Assembly (NCBI GenBank): GCA_029339195.1
Contig: JAPTJF010000061.1
Location: 62,001-126,000 of the forward strand
Source of the DNA: Micractinium sp. NFX-FRZ
Lineage: Eukaryota; Chlorophyta; Trebouxiophyceae; Chlorellales; Chlorellaceae
DNA length: 64,000 nucleotides
Direction of reading: 5' to 3'
This document shows positions 44,575 through 55,600 of this stretch, one piece after another (positions within the stretch are counted from its first letter, which is position 1; each line of letters opens with the position of its first letter). Under the pieces are notes generated by a model. That model was not told the DNA's origin, searched no databases, and was given only the letters and a program-made list of their open reading frames with translations. Made by a program: the position numbers and the translations under genes.

Positions 44575-47500
44575 ATGTCCACCACAGCAGACCAGGTGGC
44601 TGCTGCGGTGCGGGTGCTGTACGGCCCAGCACACAACCTGGAGCAGCAGGCGCAGGCCAACCACTGGTTGACCGCCTTCCAGCACAGCGCCGACGCGTGG
44701 CGGGTGCCGTTTGACCTGCTGGCGCCACATCAGCCCGGGGAGGTGCAGTTCTTTGGGGCCACCCTGCTGGTGCGCAAGGTGCGGGGCGAATGGACCAAGC
44801 TGGACGCCGGCGGGCGCCAGGAGCTCAGCGCAGCCATCAGGTGCGGGGGCATGGCAGCTTGAGTCTGCCCTGGGGCGGGGCAGACTCAAGCTGTGGGAGG
44901 CAGGGTGCGCAAGCAGCGTCAGCAAGCAGTGCATGGCAGCGCAGATGTGTTGAAAGTGAGCATGTCAAAGAAGGGGAAGCTGCAGTAAGTTCACAGTGCC
45001 TGCAGCAGCCTGAGCGTCACGTTGCACTTGCTGCATTGAGGGCCGGGGAAGGCATCGCGGCAACTGCTGCTGTGTTCCGCTGTGTCCTGCTCTCTTCATC
45101 TCTTTCGTTGGTTGCTGTCTTCCTCACCCCTCCCGCTTGTTGCTGTCTTCCAGTCACACCGTCACACCCTCCACTGTTGCTGCCGCTGGTGCAGGTCGAA
45201 GTTCCAGGAGGTGCTCGGCTGGCAGGCAGGCGGCCAGCCCCCGCCCGGCGAGCTGGTGCTGCGCCAGCTGTGCACGCTGCTGGCCGCTGTGGTGGGCGCC
45301 AGCGGCGGTGCCGGCGCCAACGAGCTCGCCTCCCAGGCGCTGGGCCTGCTGCGCAGCGGGGACAGCACGCCCCTGGCGCTGCGCCTGCTGACCGCACTGG
45401 CGCAGGAGGCTGAAGATCTGGACAGAGTGAGGCGGCAGGCACTGGTGAATGTGCTGCTGCCGAGGGCGAGAGAGGTGCTGGGAGCGCTGGGCGCGCTGCT
45501 GGGTGCGGCGGCGGGGGCGCTGGCGGCGGCGGACCGAGGTGGGTGCTGGGGTGCAGGGTGGGGAGCTTGGGGAGTGTTGGGGCGCCTGGTTGCTGTGCCC
45601 CAGGATACGATGGCTGAGAGATGGCTCGGGGATTGGGGAGAAGGCAGAAGAGGAGAGAGGCATGGGAACTCCCATGCCTGGGCGCCGCATGGGTGCTGAG
45701 GTGGACGTGCGCTGTGCTGGGCAGCAGCGCAGCGTGAGCACAGGGACCAAGCACAGGGTCCCGGCAGCTGCTCACCTGCCCCTTTGCCTGCTCTTCCCTG
45801 ATGCACCACCCGCCGACGTCCCCTGCTGCTGCTGCCCCGCCCGGCAGGCCCCGAGGCAGCGGCGGTGGCTGCGCTGCAGTGCGCCGAGGCCTGGCTGGAG
45901 CTGAACCCAGTGGCAGGCAGCGGCTGCATCTTCACCCCAGCCGAGCTGCACCAGCAGCAGCCACAGCTGTTTGGCGCCCTGCTGGCGCTGCTGACGGGCG
46001 GTGGGTGCGGGGAGGAGGTGGTGGAGGCGGCTGCGGGGGTGTTGCTGCTGGCATTTGGGCCCGAGAATTTTTCGAGCGACGAGGGTGCTGACCTGGCGGC
46101 CAGCTCAGCGCTGGCGCAGGCCCTGCTCGCGACGCGCGGCCGGCTGGCGGGGGCGGAGAGCGACGCGCTGCCTGCGGCGGTGGCCAAGCTGGCGTCGGCG
46201 CTGGCGGAGCGCAGCCCGGAGTTCTGTTGCGGGCAGATGGCAGAGGTGGGTGCACTCTGTAGGGTGCGTCATTGCACAGTGAGGACCTGCAGGACGGGGC
46301 ACGTGGGAGTGTGGATTGGATTTGGATGTGGGGGCACGAAAGAGGGCCCACTAATATACTTCCTGCATGTGCTGTGCATGAGCTGCCCACCGGGCCAGCT
46401 GGCACATCTCGCACACTGGTCGCTCTCTCCCTGCCGTCCATCCACACCTGGCGCAGGCGATCTGGCCCTGTCAGGGCCGGTGCTGGGCTCCCAGTGAGCC
46501 GACCCTGTGCCTCTTCACCTCCCACATCTTCCCTTACCACCCAACCCCACCTTTTGTTCCTGTACCCAGGCGGTCATCACACTTCACCTCAGTTGTTTCC
46601 CCCTCTGCCCAGGCGGTCTTCACACCCCGCCCGCACTCTTCTTGCCCTCTACCCACCCATACCCAGGCGGTGGTGCTGTCCGAGCTGGTGCTTGAGTGCC
46701 TGAGCCGCCCAGGGCCCGACATGGCCTCACACACCGTCGACTTCTTCCTCATGGCAAACACGGGTGGGCTTCCTTACATTTTTCTTGTTGAGGAGCCGTT
46801 GTGTTCTTGTTTGGTTTCCCCTTATGGCCAACACTGGTGGGCCCTTGCATCCCAGGGCGCTCTGACTAAGAGGGCCCAGCTGCTCATCAACACCTCTCAG
46901 CGTCCTCAGGCCGCTGCATAACGTCGCTTCGCATGCTCCAACCCCTTGCATCCAGCCATTTTACCCATCTCTGGTCCCGCATGAGACTTGCATGCCATGG
47001 CACCACTGTCAATGGGAGCGGCTGCCAGGGTGCAGGCGAGCCAGGAGACCGACCGTGCGTGAGCGGATGCTGCTGCCAAGCTTCCCCCAATCCTGAGCGC
47101 CTGGTGTGGTGCGGTTGCCACCAACCACCCCACCCCTCCTCGCCCTCCTGTCTCGCCCCCCCGCCACGCAGTCCCCCTGGCACAGCGCCCCCCGTCTCTG
47201 CGTGGCCCGCTGTACGAGGCGGTACTGCAGCGCCTGGTACCGCATGCCTCCTACCCGCCCGACTTCTCCAGCTGGCAGGAGGAGTATGAGCTGGATGAAG
47301 ACGCCTTTCTGCGGCTGAGGTGCGCATGTTGCCAGGGCTTATGGGTGGAAGCTCTTGAGAGCAACTGTTTGGTTCAAGGGGTGGGGGAGCAGGGAGAAGC
47401 GAGGGCCGTCAGCGGGAGTAATGAGCGGAATGAGGAGCGTGGCGTGCGGCTCGGCGAGCGCTGAGAGCGGCGTCGGCCTGCAGCCGCGTGTTCCAGCCTG

Positions 47501-50086
47501 TTCCTGCCCATGCACTCAAGATGCACCAACTAGTCTCAAGCCTTCCGGTACCTCTCTTGCCCCTCTCCCCCACTCACACCAACCCACAACAGGGACCAGT
47601 TCCTTCCCGAGCTGCTGGATGTGGCATATGGCCTGCTGCGCATGCGCTACCTCACCCACGCCTGGCAGCAGCTCCAGGGCGCCGCCAGCTGGCAGGCTGC
47701 CGAGGCCGCCCTCTACCTGCTCAGCGCCGTCAGCCTGGCGGTCAAAGCGCGCGTGCTCTCCGATGCAGCAGCAGGCAGCGCTGGCGACGAGAACAGCGGC
47801 GGTGGTGGCGGCGCCGGCGGGGGGGCTGCAGTGGCGGCAGTTGCCGAGGACCGGCAGCAGACGCAGGCGCTGCTGGGCGCTCTGTTTGGGCAGGTGTGCT
47901 CTCCCGAGGGGGCTGGCAACATGCTGGGGGCGCACCCGGCGCTGGCAGAGGCGGCCTGCAAGCTTGTGGAGCACTACAGCTCCTGGTTTGGGCGGGCGGC
48001 CGAGGCGGAGGGCGCGCCGCTGCAGGGGGCCTTCCAGCTGCTGCTGCGCGCGCTGCGTGTACCGCAGGTGCGCCGCTGGGCAGGGCGGGTGTGGAGGGTG
48101 GGCGGGGTTGCGCTTCAAGTTCAAGCGGGCACTGCATTGCCTCCTAGCAACCCTGGCTTGTCTTTATCAAGCGGGGGGAGGTTGTGCACACTTTGGCGCC
48201 TGTGCCACCGCACAGCACACAACCGCACTCTCATCCTGCTGCGACCCGACTGCCTCCCCACCTGCTCTGCTCTGGCCGTCCCCCCTGCTCTCTCGCCCCC
48301 CGCAGGCCAGCCACGCCGCTGCACGCGCCTTCCAGCAGCTCTGCCTGCGCTGCTCCTGGAAAGTGCGCGATGCCGCCTCTTTTGGGTGGCTCATGGACAC
48401 CGCCCACACGGCTCTTCAGCAGGCGGGCGGCACGCTGCCAATTGGCGATCGACAGCTTATAGTGGAGGGCCTTGCACGCGTAGCGGCATCTCAGCAGCCC
48501 GGGCAGCCGCTTCTGGAGGCGGCGGCGCGCCTGACGGCCCCCTTTGTGCAGCAAGCAGCGGCGGCGGTGGCGGCAGGCGCCAACGGCGGCGCCGGCGCAG
48601 GGCCCGACAGCGCGGCCCGGCGCTGCCTGGCAGACAGCCTGCGCCTGCTGGCAGCTGCGCTGCGCTACCTGGCGCCAGCTGGCGACGACAGCGGCGAGCT
48701 GGGCATGCAGCCAGCTGCGGCGGTGCTGGCGCAGGCGGAGCCCACGCTGCGCGCTGTGGCCGAGACGCCAGCCTGGCAGGTCGACAGGGATGCGGTGGCG
48801 GCAGTTGCTGAGGTGTACCTCCGAGCAGTGGGCACAGCCAAGCAGCACGGATTGCAGGTGGGTTGCGTGGGGGAGGGAGGGAGAGCAGCGGGCACTGCGG
48901 GAGATGGCCTGGGGAGCATTGCTTGGGCCCCTTGCAGGTGGAGCACGGTACTGAGTGGCATTACACAGCACAGCGCGGCAAAGCACGGCATCGTATAGCA
49001 CAGTGCAGCGTGCCATAGCATGGCGTGTTGTAGTTTGCACCCTTTCCTTGTGCTCAAACCCCTGCTCCCCGCTGTCCACCCTGCCCCACCCTTCCCCTCA
49101 ACCGCCCCTCACCTCCTGCAGCTTGCCATGTCAGCGCTGCCTGCCATGTCAGCACTGTTTGCCGCCACCGCCCTCCCGAGCTGCCTGGATGTGGTGGTGG
49201 AGGCGCTAGAGATGCAGAGCGAGCAGCCGGCTGCGGCAGGCGCGGCCATGCACGCGCTGGCGGCGGCCTGCGACACAGCCATGCCCCTGCTGCAGGTGAG
49301 CAGGTGGAGGGACGGGGGACGGGGCGCGGTATTGGGATGAGGTGCAGGCTGAAGAGATTTGAAGAGAAGTTGACTGCACCCCGCTTTGCCTAAATGCTGT
49401 TACGGCAACGCGTACCGCTTCCGGACACACAACCTGACTGACAGTGTACCACCTGCTACACGCCGCCTTCTGCTCTGCCTCGCCTGCAGGGCGCCGGCCT
49501 GTGCGAGCACACCGCCCTGGTCTCCTCCCTGCTCTCCCTGGCCTACGCCTGCGCTGCCTACGCCCCCGCCCACCTTTGGGCCAGCCCCGCGCTGCCGCTG
49601 CTGGTCCAGCTGGCAGGCGCAGCAGGTCGGCTGCGGGAGGCCGACCCGGTCAGCCATGCCTTGGAGTTTCTGGGCAAACTGGTGGCCACAGATGTGCCTG
49701 GAGAGGAGGAGGGCGTGACGCAGGCGCACCTGCACGCTGTGCATGGCGTGCTGGCGGCCCAGGGCGAGCCTTTGGTGGCCTCCCTGCTGGCCTCCCTGTG
49801 TGACTCCTGCCCTCGCCACCTCATGAGGAGCACGGCTGACGTCGTGCGCAAGCTGTGCGCGCACCCGCAGCTGGGCGCTGCCGTGGCCGGCTGGCTGGGC
49901 GCGGCGGCAGCTTCCGGGCAGCTGCCGGGGGTCGCTGACGGCTACCTGACTGCCGACGACTGCGCCACGTTTGCCAGCCTGGCGATGGGCCTGTCGGGCA
50001 TGCGCTTCAATGCGCTGCTCGTCGACTTTGGCCTGCTGGCACGGGGGCAGAACACTTCAGATGTGCTGCTGGCGTATGAATTCTGA
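44575..50086 (+). CDS. TNPO3: Importin-beta family receptor, TNPO3/MOS14 type
   Basis: Nine exons (44575-44840, 45195-45538, 45848-46245, 46667-46763, 47172-47319, 47593-48067, 48306-48857, 49122-49295, 49490-50086) give 1016 residues, the normal size. The importin N-terminal repeat is clear (QQAQANHWLTAFQHSADAW, then FFGATLLVRKVRGEW). The chain is HEAT-like and helical throughout. PDFSSWQEEYELDEDAFLRL followed by DQFLPELLDVAYGLL and the C-terminal LGLLARGQNTSD-like segment favour transportin-3/MTR10/MOS14, which import SR splicing factors; importin-13 is the alternative. A Gly/Ala insert is encoded near 47800. The start of exon 8 has an in-frame 18-bp tandem duplication (AMSALP then AMSALF). 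Intron 4 starts with a decayed copy of the end of exon 4. Confidence 0.88.
46741..46850 (+). repeat. Exon-end duplication, importin exon 4
   Basis: CTCATGGCAAACACGGGTGG at the exon end is echoed by CTTATGGCCAACACTGGTGG about 75 bp downstream in the intron. Confidence 0.88.
49123..49160 (+). repeat. In-frame 18-bp tandem repeat at start of importin exon 8
   Basis: GCCATGTCAGCGCTGCCT is followed directly by GCCATGTCAGCACTGTTT, giving AMSALP-AMSALF in the protein. Confidence 0.9.
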
Positions 50087-50102
50087 CGCTCACCTCCTGC
50101 CT

Positions 50103-50107
50103 TGTAA
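50103..50107 (+). terminator. TGTAA polyadenylation signal, importin
   Basis: TGTAA lies 17 bp after the stop. Confidence 0.55.
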
Positions 50108-50156
50108 AATACCTCTGCCAACACGATTCCAGGGGTTTCTCACAAGCTGGTTTGTA

Positions 50157-50161
50157 TTACA
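50157..50161 (-). terminator. TGTAA polyadenylation signal, phytocyanin
   Basis: TTACA on the plus strand, about 420 bp beyond the stop. Confidence 0.5.
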
Positions 50162-50583
50162 GAGGCATCCGCTGAGGGTGTTGGGAGCAGGGCCAAGTGC
50201 GGCAGCACGATGGGGCCAGCGTCAAAGCAGGCGGGGCTGCAGTGCCGTAGCGAGTGCGGGCTGGGAGGCGGCAGTCTGGTGGAAGACCAGCGGGCACAGG
50301 CCGGGCACCGATGCTGATGAACATGGCGGGCTGCACAGGGCGCTGTCGGCAGTCGCTGCGCCCAGGCAGCACGGCGTGCCAGGCAGGCCGCCAGACAATC
50401 GGTCGGTGTGCCCACCGCCTGACGAGCTGCCACTGGCTGCCCCAGGTGGCGCAGGTGGCACCGTCGGGGGCAGCCCGGCCTCACGCCAGAGCCATGCAGC
50501 AAGGCAGCAAGCCAGCCCAGCACCTTTCTGCCGGGTTCAGCTTGAGGCAGCTACCTCGCTGCCCTGGAGGGAAGGGAGCAGGC

Positions 50584-52122
50584 TCAGGCGGTGCAGGTGA
50601 CCTTGATGAGCTGGCCGAGGTCGCAGTGTCCATATGCCTTGCAGGAGAAGAAGTGCTGCAGGCACGGGGGGGGGCGGGGTTTAGAGCTGGCGTGAGGCAC
50701 TTTGCCGGGGACGGGGGCGGGCGTGCTTCGGAATCTGCTTGCAGCAGGGCTGGCTTGCAGGCAGGCGGTCAACACCCCAGTTGGGCGAGCGATCAAAGCA
50801 GGCAAGCAAGCAAGCACGCAAGCAAGCAGGCAAGCAAGCAGGCAAGCAGGCAAGCAGGCAAGCAAGCACGAGGACAGGTGGGACGGCAACAGCGGGCAAA
50901 TCGCTCACCTCGCCCGCAGTGGAGGCGTCACAGCTGAAAGTCCAGCTTCCCTCTGCGGGCATCGGGGGGCCATGCATTTGGGGGGCTCGTCAGAGCACGT
51001 GGGAGAGCATGCTGGTTGTTACAGATGTCAGGGTAAGGAGCTGCAGCCGACACAAACCTCAGATTATGAATCGGAACATATATAGTCGACTGATCAGGGG
51101 AGGGGGTGGGAGAGGGGCGGGCATGTGCAGCACATGCAGCGCATGCAGAAAGTGCGTCATTGCCACCACTGCTCCCACGCTGCAATGCACCCTTTCCCAT
51201 CCCGAGCCATGCTGTCTACCGCTCACCGTCTGACATTTTCGCCAGCTCCTGCGCATCCTGCAGGTAGGGCCAGCACTCGCCGCCTGCCAGGCTGACCACA
51301 TCGTGATCGGCCCCTGCACGTGTGGACGGATGCACATTACATCAGATCTGGGTGAAGGCGTGGAACCGGGGCAGCACGAGGCAGGCACGAGGCACCTTTA
51401 CTGGTGCCAGCGTCTCTGCGCCAGGGGCGCTGCCCCGGCTTTTGCTGGCTGCAGCGTTTTGGTTTGCCGCGGCTGCGCCCTGCAGCAGCAGCCCATCCGC
51501 CAGTCACACCCAGCACGGCTGTTCAAGGGCAGGGGAGGGGCTCACCAGACCATGCGAGAGTGAGGGTGTCACCATTCACCAGCTGCACTGGATCATAGGC
51601 CACGCCCTGCATGCGGATTGCACGTGCCCATTGGATGAGACAGGGAGGGCTGGGCAGGCAGGCAGGCAGGGCAGGGCAGGTCTCTACGGCACCCCGCCGC
51701 TGTCAGAAGATAGTCCGACCCAGCTGTGCCCAGCCACCCAGCAGGCCTGCTCAGCGCCACCCAGCTCACCATGGTCCACTTCAACTGCTTGTCCTCGGCT
51801 GCAAACGGGCGGCAAACATCGATCTGCCAGTCAGCGTGATAGTCGGCATGATGGAATCGCTGCTCTTTGGCGAACGTACATGGGCAAGTGTACGTTCCCA
51901 CTTCCCAAAACGTGTTCGCCTCCACTGGTGCACACCCCCTAGAAAGCCTCTGCACCACCACCTCACAATGACTCTAGCAGTCTGCAGCTGCGGGCTTATT
52001 GCTGGCAGTTGCGTCCCTGGCCAATTTGCCTGCAGTCTTGCCGCCACCGGCCCCACCGCACCTTGGACCGCCGCAACCGCAAGCAGCGCAAGCACCACAG
52101 CAATACCCCAGGTTTTCGCCAT
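50584..52122 (-). CDS. Secreted stellacyanin-like phytocyanin (type 1 copper protein)
   Basis: Six exons (52122-52062, 51798-51770, 51606-51546, 51313-51227, 50952-50909, 50655-50584) give 117 residues. Residues 1-20 form a signal peptide (WGIAVVLALLAVAAVQ). The mature domain has the cupredoxin strands LVNGDTLTLAWSG, ADHDVVSLAG and GSWTFSC. The metal loop CKAYGHCDLGQ gives copper ligands His 54, Cys 99, His 104 and Gln 109; Gln as axial ligand is the stellacyanin choice. Cys 64, 87, 105 and 115 could form disulfides. There is no C-terminal hydrophobic GPI signal, unlike many plant phytocyanins, so the protein is probably soluble or loosely wall-bound. The physiological partner is unknown. Intron 5 holds a GCAA/GCAG microsatellite. 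Confidence 0.85.
50800..50872. repeat. GCAA/GCAG tetranucleotide microsatellite
   Basis: Interleaved GCAA and GCAG units run for about 70 bp inside phytocyanin intron 5. Confidence 0.9.
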
Positions 52123-52640
52123 GGTTGCACGGAAGATGATGCAGAAAAGGAGGTCACATGCGGCAAGGTTGGGATGCCGCGTAATGAACGTGTCATGGGC
52201 GTGTACCTTCCAAGCGCGAGCGGGATGCGTTCAGCTTGCTGCCATGTGTGGCTCTGATGGCAGCTGCTGCACCCATCCTGCCTTGTGGGGGCAGCTGCTG
52301 GCGCATAGGCAGCACACCTTGGATGTTCTGCACTGCTCGCATATGCATACCGGACGTGGGCGCCCACTCTACCACTTCTTATGACCCAGCTACCCTCCAC
52401 TGCGGTGCGAGTCGACAAGCTCAGAGCCGGTGCTCAACAGCCCATCCCCTCGGGGTGCCTGCGCCTTACAGTAGTGCATGCGCTCATCTGGGACGTGTAT
52501 CTAGCAGACAAAAATGAATGAGGGGAGAGGGACGGTCACAAGCAAGCAAGGGCTGGCAGCCGCTGCAGCTGCGGGCGGCGCTGCCGCGGCGTGCTGCCAG
52601 GAGCGGGGGGGAGGCCAGCGGGCACCATGCGCCTGCGGCC
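52123..52640. other. Intergenic: phytocyanin promoter and beta-COP 3' end
   Basis: TTACA at 52466-52470 is the likely minus-strand polyadenylation signal of beta-COP. No gene is seen. Confidence 0.5.
52466..52470 (-). terminator. TGTAA polyadenylation signal, beta-COP
   Basis: TTACA on the plus strand, 171 bp beyond the stop. Confidence 0.55.
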
Positions 52641-55600
52641 TCAGCCCTTCTGCTTGAGGATCAGCTTGTCGCCTAGGCTCAGCGCGATGCCCTGCGTCTT
52701 GGACCTGCAGGCGGGGCATGGCAGGTGGGAGGGCCAGATGGGAGGGCAGGTGGGGGGCCAGGTGGGGAAGGCAGGTGGCAGGGCAGGTGGAAAGGCGGGT
52801 AGCGGGGCTCGCCTTGCTACCCACAGCTCTGTTCCCTGAGCTACTCACAACTGATTGGACGCCAGCAGCAGCAACAACATGCGGTGCCGCCGCAATTCTC
52901 ACGCCGTGCGGATGCAGCAGCTTCCCCATGAACACCCTTTGCTTACCGCACCCAAGGCCCCGAGCTACCACGCTAACAACTACTTGCCCAACAACACCCC
53001 GTGTGCCACAACACTAGTCAGCAGCACCCACCTGATGCGGATGTAGCCGCCCAGCCGCCCGTCTGGCAGCTTCTCCACCGACACGTTCACCAGCGCGTCC
53101 TCCCCAAACACGCTGCGCGCATACAGGTTGGCCGCCAGGAAGCCGCAGTCGCCGTTGAGCGCGGAGGGGGGCGTGAGGCAGCGCTGCGCAGCGGGAGGGA
53201 GGGGGGGATGGGGTGGGGAGGATGAGAGAGGCGGTGAGAGAAGCAAGGGTGTGGTGATGGCGTGGGGTGAGATGGGGCGTCGTCGGTGCAAAATGCAAAG
53301 TACAACGCTGTGCGTCCAGTACCACTGCCACCTCCCTCCCTCCAAGCTGCTGTTGCCTGTGCCCCCAATCCTTTCCAATGTTTGAGACTCCAGCACCAGC
53401 CCTCCTCCCTCCCTCGCCCCCTCACCATGTTGGTTGACGCGATGATGTGCTCCAGGAACGCCACCGGGTCGGGGATGCCCGTGTTCACCGCCACCTTGTT
53501 CTCCCACTCAAACTCGGCCCACATGGAGCGGAACTGGACGTCGGGGCAGGCGGCGGGCACAATGTAGTCCATGATGTCGATGTGGATGTCGTTCAGCACG
53601 ACCACGCTGCAAAAGGAAGAGAGGGGGGGGTGAGAAGAGGGGGGGGGGGAGGGTGAGAAGACGGGAGAGGGTTGAGATGGAGAGGGGAGGGGACGGAAGG
53701 GTGAAAGAGGGGGGAGGGGACGGAAAGGGTGGAAAGAGGGGGGACGGGACAGAAGGAGAGAAGAGGAGGAGAGAGGGGTGAGAAGGGGAAGGCGGTGAAA
53801 GAGGCAGGAGGCGGGGGTGTTGAAACCACAGTGTCGGGAGGAAGGGGTGGAACAGCAGGATGGGGGGGTCCGCGCGCATCGATCTGGAAGCGGCGAGTAC
53901 AACAGTGGGGTGCGCTGCGGGAAAAGACGCGCGAGCACGAGCCTGGTGGGAAGTGCGCCAAGGCTCCCCCACCATCTCCCCCACCCAGTAGATGGCCACC
54001 ACAACTATCCCCCGCCCACCTGCGGTCTGCGTAGCCTGTTGACTCGTACACCAGGTTGCCAAAGATGGCGCCCGTCTCGGTGGATGAGACCTTGATGTTG
54101 GCGCGGATGGACTGCGGGCGGGGGAGGGGGAGGGAGGGCGGGGGTGGTGATGAGGGAAGGGGTGACAGACAGGGAGGGGTTGGAAGGAAAGCGGTGAGAG
54201 GGTGGGAGGGGTTGGGGGAGAGACGTGTGCTGTGGGAGGTGGCGTGGGGGGGGCCAAATCAAGTGAAGACGAGGCGACATGGATGGGCAAGGGTGCAGCA
54301 GAGGCCTGACGACACAACAGCACACAAGGAGCGCCTGCCTCTCCGGGGCCAATGCCCGCCGGCCCGCCCTGGGTTGCCCCCCCCCCCCTCCCGTGGCGCA
54401 GCACCGCACCTTCTGCGCTCCGGGTGCCAGCGTGTATGTCTGCGGGCGCTCCACCAGCTTGAGGTCTCCCATGGTGGCCAGCTCCAGGCTCACCTGCGGG
54501 GGGGAGCGGGGAGAGGAGCGCATTGAGCACAGCGCAGGCCATCATGTGTGCGCGAGCCAGTGCGAGGCGCAGGGAAGAAGCAAGAAAGGAAGTGCGCAGT
54601 TGAGCAGAGGACATGTGTGTGAGCCAGGCTCGGCGCAGGAAAGAAGAAAGTGAGCCAAGCAGGCCACCCAGCCGAGTGCACCCCAGCTGAGTGACTCCAC
54701 CCCCCAGCCAGCCAGCAGCTACCCCTGCAGGCTCCCCTGCCCATGCAGCTTCCCACCCCAGGTGACTGCCCCCCTTCCCAGCCCTCACGTTCTGCATCGT
54801 GTCCCCGGTGCGGTTGATCACGTTGACGTCCAGCACAATGTCGTACTGGTGCACTGCAGGGAAGGCAGAAGCAGGGGCAGAGCGTGGTGAGGCAGGCAGG
54901 TGGCATGGCGGGCGGTGAAGTCAAGGAGACATCCAGCACGCTGTAAAAGAAAATGGGCAGGCCAGGCCACGACTGGTCTGCTGCGGAGACAGCAGACAGT
55001 CGGGCAGAGAAGGGAGGCAGGCATTTGCGGGAGCCCCAGGAAGGGGCAGCACAGGCAGGCCCGCAGGAGCATGCTCCCGTGACGTCTTGCCTCTGCAGTG
55101 TGTCGCTGCAGCCGGTCAGCTGCCTCACGCGCTTCCCCACACCTTCCCAGTCCACTGCCCCTGACTAGCACCCACCCGTGACGTAAGCCTCTGCATAGAT
55201 GGGGTCGCTGAAGCCGGTCAGCTGCACAATCTTGTTCAGACGGTTGCTGGCGGCCGCGGCGGCGTCCACCAGCCCGGTGGCGCGTGCCAGGTCGGAGGCC
55301 ACGGCGTCCTGCGGAACTCAGGGGGAGCCAAAAGGTCAGGTTAGGGATGCACAATGAACAAGGCGAAAGTGCCAGGTCGGAGGCCACAGCGGCCACGGCG
55401 TCCTGCAGAGCCCAGGAAAGCGAGAGGAGAGGACCAGGTCAGGGATGCACAGGTGATCGTGCCAGGTCAGGGGGGCACAGCAGCCTCCTGTCCAGGGTGC
55501 GGGTGGGTGGAAAGCAGAGCAAGGCAGAGCAGGGAAGCGGGGGGGCAGGGAAGATGGGAACCAGGGTGCGTCAGCAAGCAGGGGCAGCTACACAAGCAGC

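Larger units (their letters stand above)
50087..50583. other. Convergent 3' region, importin / phytocyanin
   Basis: TGTAA (plus) at 50103-50107 and TTACA (minus signal) at 50157-50161. In this arrangement the phytocyanin transcript carries a 3' untranslated region of about 430 bp that reaches almost to the importin stop. Confidence 0.55.

Noticed and set aside
50800..50872. CRISPR-like array
   Set aside because: It is a simple GCAA/GCAG microsatellite within an intron, without spacers, in a eukaryotic genome.
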